DNA from: Planctomycetota bacterium
GTDB taxonomy: Bacteria; Planctomycetota; Planctomycetia; Pirellulales; Pirellulaceae
Assembly: GCA_016872775.1 (NCBI GenBank)
Contig: VGZA01000005.1
Span: forward strand, 1-64,000
Direction: 5' to 3'
Length of the DNA: 64,000 nt
Shown: one piece after another, positions 1 to 9,955 of the stretch
Layout: every line of letters begins with the position of its first letter
Numbering within the stretch: position 1 is the first letter of the stretch
Program-made: the position numbers and the translations under genes
Notes under the pieces: generated by a model
What the model saw: only the letters and a program-made list of their open reading frames with translations
What the model was told of the DNA's origin: nothing
Databases searched by the model: none

Positions 1-50
1 GGCGGGAGGCGGGATACGATCGGCAAAGTCTAGCAGAAACGGGGCGGCAT

Positions 51-79
51 TTGAACGATTTCCCGGCGTGTGGTAGGCT
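51..79 (+). promoter_or_regulatory. possible sigma-70-like promoter
   Basis: TTGAAC at 51-56 is followed after 17 bases by TAGGCT at 74-79. The -35 half is good and the -10 half is weak. It lies about 105 bases upstream of the first gene of the DUF1501 operon. This is pattern matching only. Confidence 0.2.
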
Positions 80-185
80 CGTAACGCTGGAAAATTTCGG
101 ATTCGGAAGCGACGGGGCAGGCCTCCGCCGCTTTCGGCCCGCTTGAGGAACCGCATCCTTCCGCCGAAAAGCGAGGACTCGCGAC

Positions 186-1574
186 ATGCTACGTATTACC
201 GATCATGGCACGGCACACACCTGCGATGGCATTCATCGGCGGGATTTTCTGGAAATCGGCAGCCTCGGCGCCCTTGGGCTAACGCTGCCGCAGCTGCTCG
301 CGGCGAAGGCCAGGGCCGCCGATTCGACCTCGCAACCCGATGACGGCCGGTCGGCCATAATGATCTTTAACCTTGGCGCGCCTAGTCAAATCGACACGTT
401 TGATCCGAAACCCGAAGCTGCCGCGGAGATTCGCGGCCCCTTCCAGCCGATCTCGACCCGCTCCGCCGATATCCGACTTACCGAAATCCTCCCGCACCAC
501 GCCCGCCACGCAGACAAGTTTTCGCTGGTGCGCAGCTGTTTCCACACGGCCGCCGCCGTGCACGACACCGGGCACCAGATGCTGCAGACAGGACGGTTGT
601 TTACCGGCGGACTGAATACCCCGCATGTCGGCTGCGCGTTGGCCTATCTCAAAGGTCGCCGGTCCGATTTGCCGCCGCACGTCATCCTTCCCGAACCGAT
701 GGGGCGCACCGGCGGCAACCTGCCGCATGGCCAGGACGCCGGTTTCCTCGGAAAGGCCTTCGACCCGCTGGCACTGATGGCCGACCCCTCGAAACCGAAT
801 TTCAAAGTCCCCGACCTGTTGCCCCCGGAACAGATTGGCGATGTGCGCCTGGACCGCCGCCGGAAGCTGAAATCGCTGGTCGAGGAGTCGATGCAGCGTT
901 TCGAGTCAAGTCAGAATGCGAAGTTGTTGGAGAGTAATTTCGAAACGGCTTACCGCATCATGACCAGCCCCCAGGCGCGCGACGCATTCGACTTGTCGAA
1001 GGAGCCAACGGCAGTTCGCGAAAAATACGGGATGAATCGGTTTGGCCAATGCTGTTTGCTGGCGCGGAGGCTGATCGAAGCCGGGGTGCGATTCGTGACG
1101 ATCAATACATTCATCACCGTCTTTGACGAAATCACCTGGGACATTCACGGCTCGAAACCGTTCACCTCGATCGAAGGAATGAAGAACATCGTCGCGCCGA
1201 TGTACGATCAGGCCTATGGTGCTCTGCTGGAAGAACTGCACGAACGGGGAATGCTGGAGAAAACTCTGGTCTGCAATCTGGCGGAGTTTGGTCGCACTCC
1301 GCGGGTCAATCCGGCCGGCGGACGCGATCATTGGCCACAGTGTTTTACCTGCTACTTTGCCGGCGGCGGCGTCCAGGGTGGTCGGGTGGTCGGCCGCAGC
1401 GACCCGATCGGCGGCTATCCCGCGGAGCGGCCCGTCGATCCGGCCGAAGTCGTCGCCACAATCTACCACGCACTCGGCATCGACCTGGAGACAACGTTGT
1501 CCGGTCCCGCGGGGCGCCCCTTCCCCGTCGTCGATTTTGGCAAACACGAAATCAAGGAACTGTTCCAGGCATGA
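186..1574 (+). CDS. DUF1501 family exported protein
   Basis: A 462-residue DUF1501 protein, a family abundant in planctomycetes and related to the alkaline phosphatase/sulfatase fold; its biochemical role is not established. The N-terminus has a twin-arginine-type motif (RRDFLEIG, residues 18-25) followed by a hydrophobic stretch ending AAKARAA, so Tat export is likely. Family hallmarks seen are FNLGAPSQIDTFDPKP near residue 60, the LARRLIEAGVRFV block near 295, and EFGRTPRVNPAGGRDHW near 380. GAGGA about 10 bases before the ATG serves as ribosome binding site. The stop overlaps the ATG of the next gene (ATGA), so the two are translationally coupled. DUF1501 genes are commonly paired with DUF1549/DUF1553 cytochrome-like genes, as here. 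Confidence 0.9.
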   Translation: MLRITDHGTAHTCDGIHRRDFLEIGSLGALGLTLPQLLAAKARAADSTSQPDDGRSAIMIFNLGAPSQIDTFDPKPEAAAEIRGPFQPISTRSADIRLTEILPHHARHADKFSLVRSCFHTAAAVHDTGHQMLQTGRLFTGGLNTPHVGCALAYLKGRRSDLPPHVILPEPMGRTGGNLPHGQDAGFLGKAFDPLALMADPSKPNFKVPDLLPPEQIGDVRLDRRRKLKSLVEESMQRFESSQNAKLLESNFETAYRIMTSPQARDAFDLSKEPTAVREKYGMNRFGQCCLLARRLIEAGVRFVTINTFITVFDEITWDIHGSKPFTSIEGMKNIVAPMYDQAYGALLEELHERGMLEKTLVCNLAEFGRTPRVNPAGGRDHWPQCFTCYFAGGGVQGGRVVGRSDPIGGYPAERPVDPAEVVATIYHALGIDLETTLSGPAGRPFPVVDFGKHEIKELFQA

Positions 1575-4105
1575 CTCCTCGAAAATTTTCCGCGCCGCCA
1601 GCGCCTGTTTGGACCGCTGCTCTACGAGTTGTCTTGACAGCGATCGCAACGCTCGCTGCCTGCGACTTGACCGGAACCGGATTCGCCGCCGCGCCGAATG
1701 ACGGCTTGCGCATTCTCCCCGGCGATTTTGCGCTCGCGCATCCCGAAGCCCGGCAGCGAATCGTTGTCGAGCAATTACGAGGAGAACAGTATGCCGGCGA
1801 GATCCGTGAAGGTTGCCAGATCCAGAGCAGCGATGAACGGGTCGTCAAGGTTGAATCCCGCGTGGCGATTCCCGTGGGCAATGGAACGGCCACGATTGTC
1901 GCGCGCGAAGGACAGCGGCAAGCCTCGGTTACAGTTACCGTCTCCGGGCAGGAGAACGAACATTTTTGGAGTTTTCGCAATCATGTCGAATCGGTTCTTT
2001 CGAAATGTGGCTGCAACAGCGGCGCATGCCATGGAGCCCGGGCGGGCAAAAACGGGTTTCGATTGACCTTGTTTGGATTCGATCTGGACGCCGATTACTC
2101 GTACCTCACGCGGCAAGCGATCGGGCGCCGGATCGTTCCTGATGACCCCGGCCGAAGCCTGCTGCTGACCAAACCGACCGGCACCATCCCGCACAAGGGC
2201 GGAATCCGCTTCGAACCCGATTCGCTCGAGTACCGTGTCTTGGCGGAATGGATCGCCTCCGGCGCGCCAGGACCACGCCCGGATGACCGCGTGATCGAAC
2301 GGCTTGAGGTTTTTCCCAAATACTCACAACAGCAACCCGGCGGGCGGCAGCAGTTGCTCGTTCAAGCCCATTTCAGCGATGGCTACGTCGAGGACGTGAC
2401 GCGCTGGGTGAAGTACACCACCGTCAACAGTTCCGTGGCTTCGGTCAGCGATGCGGGAGAAGTTCAGATCACCGGCTCGGGCGAAGGGGGCGTCAAAGTC
2501 TGGTACTTGAACTTGAGCGAGCTGGCCTTTCTCAGCGTGCCTTACCCGGGGACGGTGCCCTCGGAGACCTATTCGCGGGCCGACCGCAGTACGTTTCTTG
2601 ATGAACATGTGGTGCGAAAACTGCAGAGTCTGAACCTGCCGCCCGCGGCCCGCGCGGACGACGCGACATTCCTACGCCGAGCGTTCCTGGATACGGCCGG
2701 AATCCTGCCGACCGTTGAGGAAACGGTGCGCTTTCTGAACGATAACGATCCGGATAAGCGCGAACGGCTCGTCGAGTCGCTGTTGGCGCGGCCGGAGTTC
2801 GTCGACTACTGGACCTACCGCTGGTCCGATCTGTTGCTGATCACCGGCGACCGACTCCGTCCCAAGGCGGTCGAGACTTATTATCAGTGGTTGCGGGCAA
2901 AAGTCGCGGCCAACACTCCCTGGGACCAGTTGGTGCGGGAAATTATCACCGCCAACGGCAGCACCCATGAATACGGCCCCGCGAACTTCTTCGCGCTGCA
3001 TCAGGATCCGGAGACGATGGCGGAGACCACCGCACAGGCCTTCCTGGGACTCTCGATCAATTGTGCCCGCTGTCACAACCATCCTTTAGAAAAATGGACC
3101 AACGATCAGTATTACGGATTCGCCAATCTCTTCTCGCGCGTACGCAGCAAAGGCTGGGGCGGCGATTATCGATCTGGCGACGGACTGCGCGTCGTCTTCG
3201 CGGATACGCAAGGTGAACTGCTGCAACCGAGCAAGGGCAAACCCCAATCCCCTCGACCGCTCGACGGTCAGCCGATTCCGTTCGAACGCACCTCGGATCG
3301 CCGGATCGAACTCGCGGATTGGTTGACATCGCCCTCCAACCCGTATTTTGCTCGATCGATCGCCAACCGCATCTGGGCGAACTTCTTCGGAGTTGGACTC
3401 GTCGAGAAAGTCGATGACATGCGCGTTACCAACCCCGCAAGCAACGAAGAACTGTTGGCGGCGGCCAGTCGGTACCTGATCGACCATCAATTCGATCTGA
3501 AGGAACTGATGCGCGCGATTCTCAACTCGGCGACCTATCAGCGGTCCAGCGAAGCGCTGCCAGGAAATGCCTCCGACGATCGTTTCTACTCGCGATACTA
3601 CCCTCGCCGACTGAAAGCGGAGATTCTGCTGGACGCGATGAGCGCGGCGACGGGCGTGCCAACCGAATTCAAGAACTCCGAGAACAAACCGTTCAGCGCC
3701 GAAACGCGAGCCTTGCAATTGCCGGATGCCAGTGTCGACTCGTACTTCCTCAAAACCTTCGGACGTCCGGAACGACTGATCACCTGCGACTGCGAACGGA
3801 GCGACGAACCGAGCATGCCGCAGGTGTTGCATCTGTTGAACGGGTCGACGCTGAACAACAAACTCCAGGCGCCGACGGGTCGCATCCCCACATGGCTCGA
3901 GTCCGCGGCCGGTCCGGAATCGATCGTCAAAGATCTCTACCTGGCGGCGTTGTCCCGATATCCAACGCCCGAAGAGGAGACGCGACTGACGAGCGTCCTG
4001 TCCAGCGTCTCGACAGACCCTGCCCATGCCAACGATCGACGACAGTTGCTCGAGGATCTGGTCTGGAGCGTGCTCAGCAGCCGTGAATTCCTGTTCAATC
4101 ATTGA
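1571..4105 (+). CDS. exported DUF1549/DUF1553 protein with Ig-like domains and heme-c-like motifs
   Basis: An 844-residue protein of the planctomycete PSCyt2/PSD1 type. The start at 1571 overlaps the previous stop (ATGA); the open frame runs further upstream, but that part lies inside the DUF1501 gene. A hydrophobic N-terminus ending TGFAAA suggests export. In order it shows a bacterial Ig-like segment (about 60-125), a cysteine motif CGCNSGACHGA, a second Ig-like segment (about 290-340), DUF1549 with the c-heme motif CARCHNHPLEKW, and DUF1553 starting at ELADWLTSPSNPYFARSIANR. The first motif is CX4CH rather than CXXCH. Proteins of this class are thought to act in the periplasm with their DUF1501 partner, possibly on polysaccharide or sulfated substrates, but the function is unproven. 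Confidence 0.88.
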   Translation: MTPRKFSAPPAPVWTAALRVVLTAIATLAACDLTGTGFAAAPNDGLRILPGDFALAHPEARQRIVVEQLRGEQYAGEIREGCQIQSSDERVVKVESRVAIPVGNGTATIVAREGQRQASVTVTVSGQENEHFWSFRNHVESVLSKCGCNSGACHGARAGKNGFRLTLFGFDLDADYSYLTRQAIGRRIVPDDPGRSLLLTKPTGTIPHKGGIRFEPDSLEYRVLAEWIASGAPGPRPDDRVIERLEVFPKYSQQQPGGRQQLLVQAHFSDGYVEDVTRWVKYTTVNSSVASVSDAGEVQITGSGEGGVKVWYLNLSELAFLSVPYPGTVPSETYSRADRSTFLDEHVVRKLQSLNLPPAARADDATFLRRAFLDTAGILPTVEETVRFLNDNDPDKRERLVESLLARPEFVDYWTYRWSDLLLITGDRLRPKAVETYYQWLRAKVAANTPWDQLVREIITANGSTHEYGPANFFALHQDPETMAETTAQAFLGLSINCARCHNHPLEKWTNDQYYGFANLFSRVRSKGWGGDYRSGDGLRVVFADTQGELLQPSKGKPQSPRPLDGQPIPFERTSDRRIELADWLTSPSNPYFARSIANRIWANFFGVGLVEKVDDMRVTNPASNEELLAAASRYLIDHQFDLKELMRAILNSATYQRSSEALPGNASDDRFYSRYYPRRLKAEILLDAMSAATGVPTEFKNSENKPFSAETRALQLPDASVDSYFLKTFGRPERLITCDCERSDEPSMPQVLHLLNGSTLNNKLQAPTGRIPTWLESAAGPESIVKDLYLAALSRYPTPEEETRLTSVLSSVSTDPAHANDRRQLLEDLVWSVLSSREFLFNH

Positions 4106-4154
4106 CCGGACTCCGTGGCTGGAACCGCCAATAATCCAAGCGAGGGCATCCGTC

Positions 4155-6983
4155 ATGCGGTATTTTCGAGCGATAATTCTTGCGGTCTTCATGGCGGGAT
4201 TCGCCGCCGCGTCGGTGGCGCAGGAGAAGGTTGCGGTCGACTTTACCAACGACGTCATGCCGATCCTGCGCAAGTACTGCGCAGGGTGCCACAACGACAC
4301 CGATGCCGAGGGACAATTATCGCTGGAGAGCCATCGCTCGCTGAGCCGCGGTGGCAAACGCGGTGCGGCCCTCGTTCCGGGAAGCAGCGTTAACAGCCGC
4401 CTGCTGCGCGTCTTGACCGGAAAGACGGAACCGAAGATGCCGCCCAAGGACAACGAGGCGCCCAGTGAACGGGAGATCGCTGTTCTGGCAGCCTGGATCG
4501 ACGCCGGAGCGGCTGGCCCGACCGGCACGACCGCCGATCCGACTCGATTAATCGTTCCCAAGATCAAACTTCGCGTCCCGGCGCCGCGAGCCGTACGATC
4601 CGCGGCGCTTTCTGGCAACGGAGAATTGCTGGCAGTTGCCTATTTCCATGAAATCGAACTGTTGCGCAACAAGGATAATTCGGTTGCGCATCGATTTGCA
4701 ACCGAACGCGGCAATCTCAATTCGGTGTCGTTCTCCGGCGACGGACGGTTCCTGGTCTCTGCCGGCGGTGAACCGGGCTTGATCGGAGAAGTCCGGATCT
4801 GGGACCTGCGCAGCGGTCAATTGGAACGGGAATTTCTTGGCCATCGCGACAGCTTATATGCGGCGCGACTCAGCCCCGACGGCCGGTTGTTGGCGACCGG
4901 GGGATACGATCAGCGTATCAAGATCTGGGATCGAGCGAGCGGCCAGGAAATGCGTACGCTCGACGGCCACAACGGCCCGGTCTTCGATCTCGCGTTCCAT
5001 CCGCGCGGCGATATTCTTGCCAGCGCCAGCGGCGACCGTACCGTGAAGCTATGGGATCTTTCCAGCGGTGCGAGACTCGACACGCTGAATCAGTCGTTGC
5101 AGGAACTGTACTGCGTTGCTTTCGCGCCGGACGGGCGATCGGTGGCGGCCGGAGGTGTCGACAACAGAATCCGAGTCTGGACCGTCAGTGATTCGGCCAA
5201 GGAAGGCAGCAACCCTCTGCGTTTTTCGCAGTTTGCGCATGAGTTGCCCGTGATTCGTATCGCCTACTCGCGGGACGGCCGCACTCTGGCGTCGTCAGGG
5301 GAAGATCGAATGGTCAAGATCTGGGATGCCGAATCGATGGAAATCCGCGCGACGCTGCCGCCGCAGCCCGACTGGCCGGTCGGGTTGGCTTTAGACCCGT
5401 CCGGTGGCAGTGCATTTGTCGGGCGACTGGACGGTACGGCGGAACAGTACCAGTTTTCGGCGGAACCGCGCGCCGCTTCCGAACAGCCGCTACCTGCTCC
5501 CGAAGTCCCACCCTGTATCGATTACGGCCCCCAGCCGCCGCTGGATCAATTGCCTTCGCTGACGGAATCGGAGCCGAACGATACCGCGGCATCCGCCGGC
5601 GAGATGCCACTTCCCGGGATCGCGCGGGGGAAGATCTGGTCGCGGCAGCCAGGCACGGTCGACGCCGACTGGTATCGATTCCAGGCGCGCCAAGGTGACC
5701 AGTGGATATTCGAAACGAATGCCGCGCAGAAGAAGTCGCCGGTCGATACGAAAATCGAGATTCTCTCCGCGGCGGGCGTTCCCGTTCCGAGGTTGATGTT
5801 GCGCGCGGTGCGAGATTCCGAGGTCGAATTCCGCAGCATGGACTCGAATCAGCGCGGCGTCCGGTTGAAAAACTGGGAGGAGATGTACTTGAACGAATAT
5901 GTGTATATCGAAGGAGAAGTTATCAAGCATTTCCAGCAACGGCGTGGACCGGACGCGGACTCGCAGTTCTATCCGGAAAACGGCAACCGCTTCAGCTTCT
6001 TCGAAACCAGCGCGCGAGCCCACGCATTAGGACACCCCAGTTATGTCGTCGTGCCCTATCCCGTGGGAACAACTCTGCCCAACAACGGCCTGCCGACGTT
6101 CTTATTGAACTACGAAAATGATGATGACGGGCAACGCAAGTTGGGAAAAGACTCGCGAGTGACGTTTGTCGCGCCGGCCGACGGAGTCTATTGCGCTCGC
6201 GTCACAGATGTCCGTGGCGCATCGGGCGAGGATTACGATTATGAACTGATCGCGCGGCGGCCGACACCCGGATTTCGAGTGAGCCTCAATCCGCGCAATC
6301 CCACGATCAACGTCGGTGGCGGAAAATCGTTTACCGTCAAAGCCGACCGCGTCGATAAGTTTATGGGCCCGATTCGCATCGACATCCTTGACCTCCCGCC
6401 CGGCTATACAGTGACTTCACCGATCGTCATTCAGGCCGGACTCTACGAGGCAAAAGGGGTGCTCAGTGCGCTGCCGAGTGCCGCGGCACCGGACGAAGCT
6501 GCGAGCAAGGCCGTCCGCATCGCCGCGACTGCAGATATCGCCGGAAAGCAAATCGCGCAGGAAGTCGAATCACTCGGAACGATCCAACAGGCCGCGCAAG
6601 CGAAGCTGCGTGTCTTCCTGGAAGTCGACCCCGCGAATCCCGACTCCGTTCCCGCAGCGGCGGCCGCAGAACCGCTGGCTGCCCCTCAGCCGGCGCAGGT
6701 GTCGATCGTTCCCGGACGTCGCACCACTTGCAAGATTCGCATTGAACGCTTTGGATTCGAGGACCGCGTGCAGTTGGAGATCGAGAACCTGCCCCATGGT
6801 GTCATCGTGGACGACATCGGATTGAACGGGATCTTGATCCCCGAGGGGCAAACCGAGCGGATTATTTTTCTCAACAGCGAACCTTGGGTTCCGCAGACCT
6901 CGCGGCCGTTCTTCGCCGTCGCCAAGGCCGAAGGCGACCAGGCCTCCCTGCCAATGGTGCTGCATGTCGCGCCAAGGAATTAG
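4155..6983 (+). CDS. exported cytochrome c-like / WD40 / PPC-domain protein
   Basis: A 942-residue protein. The chosen ATG gives a clean signal peptide (MRYFRAIILAVFMAGFAAAS); the frame is open further upstream without one. It is followed by a planctomycete cytochrome c-type domain with CAGCH at residues 42-46 and TEPKMPPK further on. A beta-propeller follows with at least five WD repeats, recognisable by VRIWDLRSG, IKIWDRASG, VKLWDLSSG, IRVWTV and VKIWDAES. The C-terminal half holds a PPC-like segment (SEPNDTAASAGEMPLPG) and further beta-rich sequence ending LPMVLHVAP. It lies 49 bases after the DUF1553 gene on the same strand and probably belongs to that operon. The heme motif suggests redox activity or a structural heme, but no substrate can be read from the sequence. 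Confidence 0.85.
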   Translation: MRYFRAIILAVFMAGFAAASVAQEKVAVDFTNDVMPILRKYCAGCHNDTDAEGQLSLESHRSLSRGGKRGAALVPGSSVNSRLLRVLTGKTEPKMPPKDNEAPSEREIAVLAAWIDAGAAGPTGTTADPTRLIVPKIKLRVPAPRAVRSAALSGNGELLAVAYFHEIELLRNKDNSVAHRFATERGNLNSVSFSGDGRFLVSAGGEPGLIGEVRIWDLRSGQLEREFLGHRDSLYAARLSPDGRLLATGGYDQRIKIWDRASGQEMRTLDGHNGPVFDLAFHPRGDILASASGDRTVKLWDLSSGARLDTLNQSLQELYCVAFAPDGRSVAAGGVDNRIRVWTVSDSAKEGSNPLRFSQFAHELPVIRIAYSRDGRTLASSGEDRMVKIWDAESMEIRATLPPQPDWPVGLALDPSGGSAFVGRLDGTAEQYQFSAEPRAASEQPLPAPEVPPCIDYGPQPPLDQLPSLTESEPNDTAASAGEMPLPGIARGKIWSRQPGTVDADWYRFQARQGDQWIFETNAAQKKSPVDTKIEILSAAGVPVPRLMLRAVRDSEVEFRSMDSNQRGVRLKNWEEMYLNEYVYIEGEVIKHFQQRRGPDADSQFYPENGNRFSFFETSARAHALGHPSYVVVPYPVGTTLPNNGLPTFLLNYENDDDGQRKLGKDSRVTFVAPADGVYCARVTDVRGASGEDYDYELIARRPTPGFRVSLNPRNPTINVGGGKSFTVKADRVDKFMGPIRIDILDLPPGYTVTSPIVIQAGLYEAKGVLSALPSAAAPDEAASKAVRIAATADIAGKQIAQEVESLGTIQQAAQAKLRVFLEVDPANPDSVPAAAAAEPLAAPQPAQVSIVPGRRTTCKIRIERFGFEDRVQLEIENLPHGVIVDDIGLNGILIPEGQTERIIFLNSEPWVPQTSRPFFAVAKAEGDQASLPMVLHVAPRN

Positions 6984-7034
6984 CAGAACCAGTCGCCGTC
7001 GCCCTGCCCGCTACTGATTTCGATGTCCGCACCC

Positions 7035-8180
7035 TTATCGACCGGCGAGAAACTCGCCTACGGCGGGGTTCGATTTGCGGCGCCAGATCGCGCCATCGAG
7101 CAGATAGTGCGTCAACTGCGGCACGGCCAGTAACGGGACGAGCCAAACTCGGAGATCAATCTGCCAGGCGGTGCCGAACAGCCATGGTCTTTCGTGCCAG
7201 ACTCCGCGATCCCAAAGATACTCCTCCGCGTATGCCAGGCACCAGACCGCGGCGAGAAACCAGTACCAATGTGAGAAAAGCGAATGACGTTTGCGGGCGA
7301 TCTTGTCGACAGTTGACGCGGATTCGGCTGCTGCGACACACCGATCGCTTTCTCGCTCGTGAACCTGAAATCGGTGCACAAGCACCATATACGGTATGCC
7401 GTGAATCAGCACGTTGGTGACCATGAATGCGTAGTCGGAGTTCAGCGCCACAATCCCCAGAAACCAGCAGACGGCCGTACTGCCGACGACCAGATCCTTT
7501 CCAGGGTTCCAGCGGCGATGTTGCACGCCAAGTTGCAGGCTGCGAAGCAAGTAGGCGGACAGGAAGCAGGCGTAGAGCGGTGCCGTGAGGGTTCCGACCC
7601 ACCCAGGGAGTGCGACGAAGTCATGCGATCGGAACCACCAGAAGGCGCGCGGCAATTGGCTATGCCACCAGAGCAGTGGCCAGATGGTCGCCGAGTAGAT
7701 GGCGAGCGTGTCGATCCAGCGGGTGGTCGATGTTCGATCGCCACTTCGGGATCGATAGATTGCGACCCAGCCCGCCTGTTGCCGCACGAAGTGGAATACA
7801 GCCAGGTAGGCCATGCAGCGCCAGAAGACCGATTCGCTTTCGGAGTAGACACAGGCGGCCAGCAGCCAGGCGAGAGCCGGCGTCGATCCATACAGCCACG
7901 GTCGGCGTCGCAGTTCACCCGGCGCGAAGTAGACGCGAAATCCGGTGGCCCAGACATGCGCCACATCGACAAGCAGGATCGAGCCGATCCAGGTCCATTC
8001 CGGTGAGTCGCTGTCGAGCCAGCCCGCGATCGCGCCGAGCAAGACCAGGGCCAGCGCAAGCGCCGCGCTGCCGCCGAACGCCCCTAGGTCGACGTTTCGG
8101 GAAAACAGCCAGCGACTTGAAACGATCGGGGCGGAACTGCGCGAAAGAGCGGCGACGGGGCTGGCAGGTGCGTTGGTCAC
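7035..8180 (-). CDS. polytopic membrane protein with conserved-looking histidines, last gene of the SpeD operon
   Basis: I do not recognise a named family. The GTG start at 8180 overlaps the TGA of the FAD oxidoreductase gene by four bases (GTGA), giving a 381-residue product. It has about nine hydrophobic segments, interrupted by histidine-bearing motifs: VAHVWATGFRVYF, FHFVRQQAGW, IHGIPYMVLVHRF and TQLTH-like PQLTHYLLDGAIWRR. Histidines placed at membrane boundaries in this way resemble metal or heme sites of membrane desaturases, hydroxylases and carotenoid oxygenases, but I cannot assign it to one of them. Translational coupling to the oxidoreductase suggests the two proteins work together. 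Confidence 0.75.
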   Translation of the reverse strand: MTNAPASPVAALSRSSAPIVSSRWLFSRNVDLGAFGGSAALALALVLLGAIAGWLDSDSPEWTWIGSILLVDVAHVWATGFRVYFAPGELRRRPWLYGSTPALAWLLAACVYSESESVFWRCMAYLAVFHFVRQQAGWVAIYRSRSGDRTSTTRWIDTLAIYSATIWPLLWWHSQLPRAFWWFRSHDFVALPGWVGTLTAPLYACFLSAYLLRSLQLGVQHRRWNPGKDLVVGSTAVCWFLGIVALNSDYAFMVTNVLIHGIPYMVLVHRFQVHERESDRCVAAAESASTVDKIARKRHSLFSHWYWFLAAVWCLAYAEEYLWDRGVWHERPWLFGTAWQIDLRVWLVPLLAVPQLTHYLLDGAIWRRKSNPAVGEFLAGR

Positions 8181-9886
8181 GGGACGCGCTCCCGCTGCTG
8201 GTCGGCAATCTCGCGCGCGGCCCGGCAGCCATGCGCAAACGCCTCCTCGAACAACGCAATCCCGCTCAGATCGGTATGCGCGAACTGAATATTGCCAAAA
8301 CGCTCCTGGCAGCGCGCGCGCGCCGTGCCAAACCGAAATCCGGGAACCGGCCGGATCATCGCATGTCCCCAATGCATGACGTCCAGCCGAACGATCAGCG
8401 GTCGGAGGTCCGAGTGCGCGATTTCCAGGTCGCGAAGCACGACGTCAACGCAGGCATTCCAGTCGCACGATTCCAGCCATTCCCGACCTTCGCTGGGGGT
8501 AAATTCGCACAACGGCCGATAGTAGGTCAGCACGGTCGGACCATGATCGCGTCCCGACTGATGGGTAGCGACGACGTAACCCAATCCTTGTCCGTCGCGG
8601 ATCACATTGTCCCAGGCAACGGGAAACGAATGTTCCACCGGCCGATCGCGGAGATGCAAGTTTGCGACAAGCCAGGGAGCGTACGTGAACTGGCGCACCG
8701 CGTCTCCCCGCTCGCGGTCGTAATTTTCGATGATGCGGCGGGCGATAAACTGCGGTCCGGCGAAAATCGCATGGCGGGCGCGCCACCCCCGGAGAATTCC
8801 GTCGGCGGCGCTGCGCGCGACCACTTCCACACCGTCGAACGGTCCCTCGGGCATCGATCCAGGCTTCAACGATGCCGCTTCGTCGACGCCGCCTCCATTC
8901 CCGCCGCTTGTTGCTGACTTCGCCGGTCGCATCGCGGTGACGAGCATGCCGGTCCTGGCCCGGTTCCCCAACTGATCTGCGAAAAAGCGTACCAGCCGGC
9001 CGTTTCCCTCGGGCCATGTCAAGAGCGGCTGCGGCGATTCGCCGGGATTCCGGATTCGCGATGCGAAGTAGAACAGCCCGGCCCAGGCGCTCGTCTGATC
9101 CAGGGTTGTGCCGTAGTCGTCGCGACAGGCGTATTCGATCTCCCAGCGGACGAACGGGGAGTGGAATCGACGTTGTTCCATCCACTCGGTCATGCTGATC
9201 GCATCCAATGCCGCGACTTTCGGATCGTCCGAGCCTCGATCGCTGGGCAGAACAAAAGCCCGCCGTCCCTGAGGATCGCGCCAAGCCACCCACGCATCGA
9301 CCTCGATACGAAAGCGATCCCACTCACCTCGCTCCCGGTCGCTCACGTCGGAGGGCAACAGGTCCTCATGCCACTGACCGTCGTAAAACAGTCGCTCCTC
9401 CGGATCGCGGCAGAGTTGTTCTTCCGCATAGACCGCCGAGCCGTCCGCGTCGAACTGTTCGATCGCGCCGGCTTCGTGCAGAAGCCGCAGCAGCTCGATG
9501 TTCTCCGGCATGGGGGTCGGCAGGTAGTGTGCGCCCCAGGGGTAGGCGCTGACGTCGGAACGTCCGCCGCGCGAGGTTCCTCCCAGCGCCTCCTCCAACT
9601 CCAGCAGCACGAAGTCACGCAGGCCCAGCTTGTCGAGTGTCCAGGCGCTGGCCAGTCCCGCCACGCCCCCGCCAACAATGACGACGTCGACGGTGTGCCA
9701 CTCCGCAACCGGTTCGTCCAAACGGCGATCGCCGCGCAGTTCGTGGCCGCGGTCGCGCGCGGCGCCGATGATCGCGCCGGGAAACGAGAACGGTCCGACA
9801 CGAGAACCACATCCCGAGCATGCGGCCGTACCGGCAATGGCCGATGCCTTCAACATCCGGCGGCGTGTCCAACGTTCGGAAGACAT
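8177..9886 (-). CDS. exported FAD-dependent amine-oxidase-like oxidoreductase
   Basis: A 569-residue flavoprotein. The start at 9886 is preceded by a purine-rich AGAGAGAGATG sequence and gives a Tat-like leader (TRRRMLKAS) with a possible lipoprotein cysteine at residue 23 (IAGTAAC). The dinucleotide-binding motif VVIVGGGVAGLASAW lies at about 68-82, followed by an ELEEALGGTSRGG segment. This is the layout of the flavin amine oxidase/protoporphyrinogen oxidase superfamily. Its place downstream of SpeD and a spermidine-synthase-like gene makes a polyamine or a polyamine-derived product a reasonable substrate guess, which is inference. The gap to the upstream gene is 69 bases, the longest in this operon. 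Confidence 0.82.
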   Translation of the reverse strand: MSSERWTRRRMLKASAIAGTAACSGCGSRVGPFSFPGAIIGAARDRGHELRGDRRLDEPVAEWHTVDVVIVGGGVAGLASAWTLDKLGLRDFVLLELEEALGGTSRGGRSDVSAYPWGAHYLPTPMPENIELLRLLHEAGAIEQFDADGSAVYAEEQLCRDPEERLFYDGQWHEDLLPSDVSDRERGEWDRFRIEVDAWVAWRDPQGRRAFVLPSDRGSDDPKVAALDAISMTEWMEQRRFHSPFVRWEIEYACRDDYGTTLDQTSAWAGLFYFASRIRNPGESPQPLLTWPEGNGRLVRFFADQLGNRARTGMLVTAMRPAKSATSGGNGGGVDEAASLKPGSMPEGPFDGVEVVARSAADGILRGWRARHAIFAGPQFIARRIIENYDRERGDAVRQFTYAPWLVANLHLRDRPVEHSFPVAWDNVIRDGQGLGYVVATHQSGRDHGPTVLTYYRPLCEFTPSEGREWLESCDWNACVDVVLRDLEIAHSDLRPLIVRLDVMHWGHAMIRPVPGFRFGTARARCQERFGNIQFAHTDLSGIALFEEAFAHGCRAAREIADQQRERVP

Positions 9887-9955
9887 TACATCTCTCTCTG
9901 CCTGGACTTTGCGCAGCCCCGGTGGCGGCGGGCTCTGCACGAGCGAACCGACGCT

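Noticed and set aside
3086-4618. Minus-strand 510-codon frame across two operon genes
   Set aside because: It spans the junction of two real genes with strong domain matches and has no motifs.
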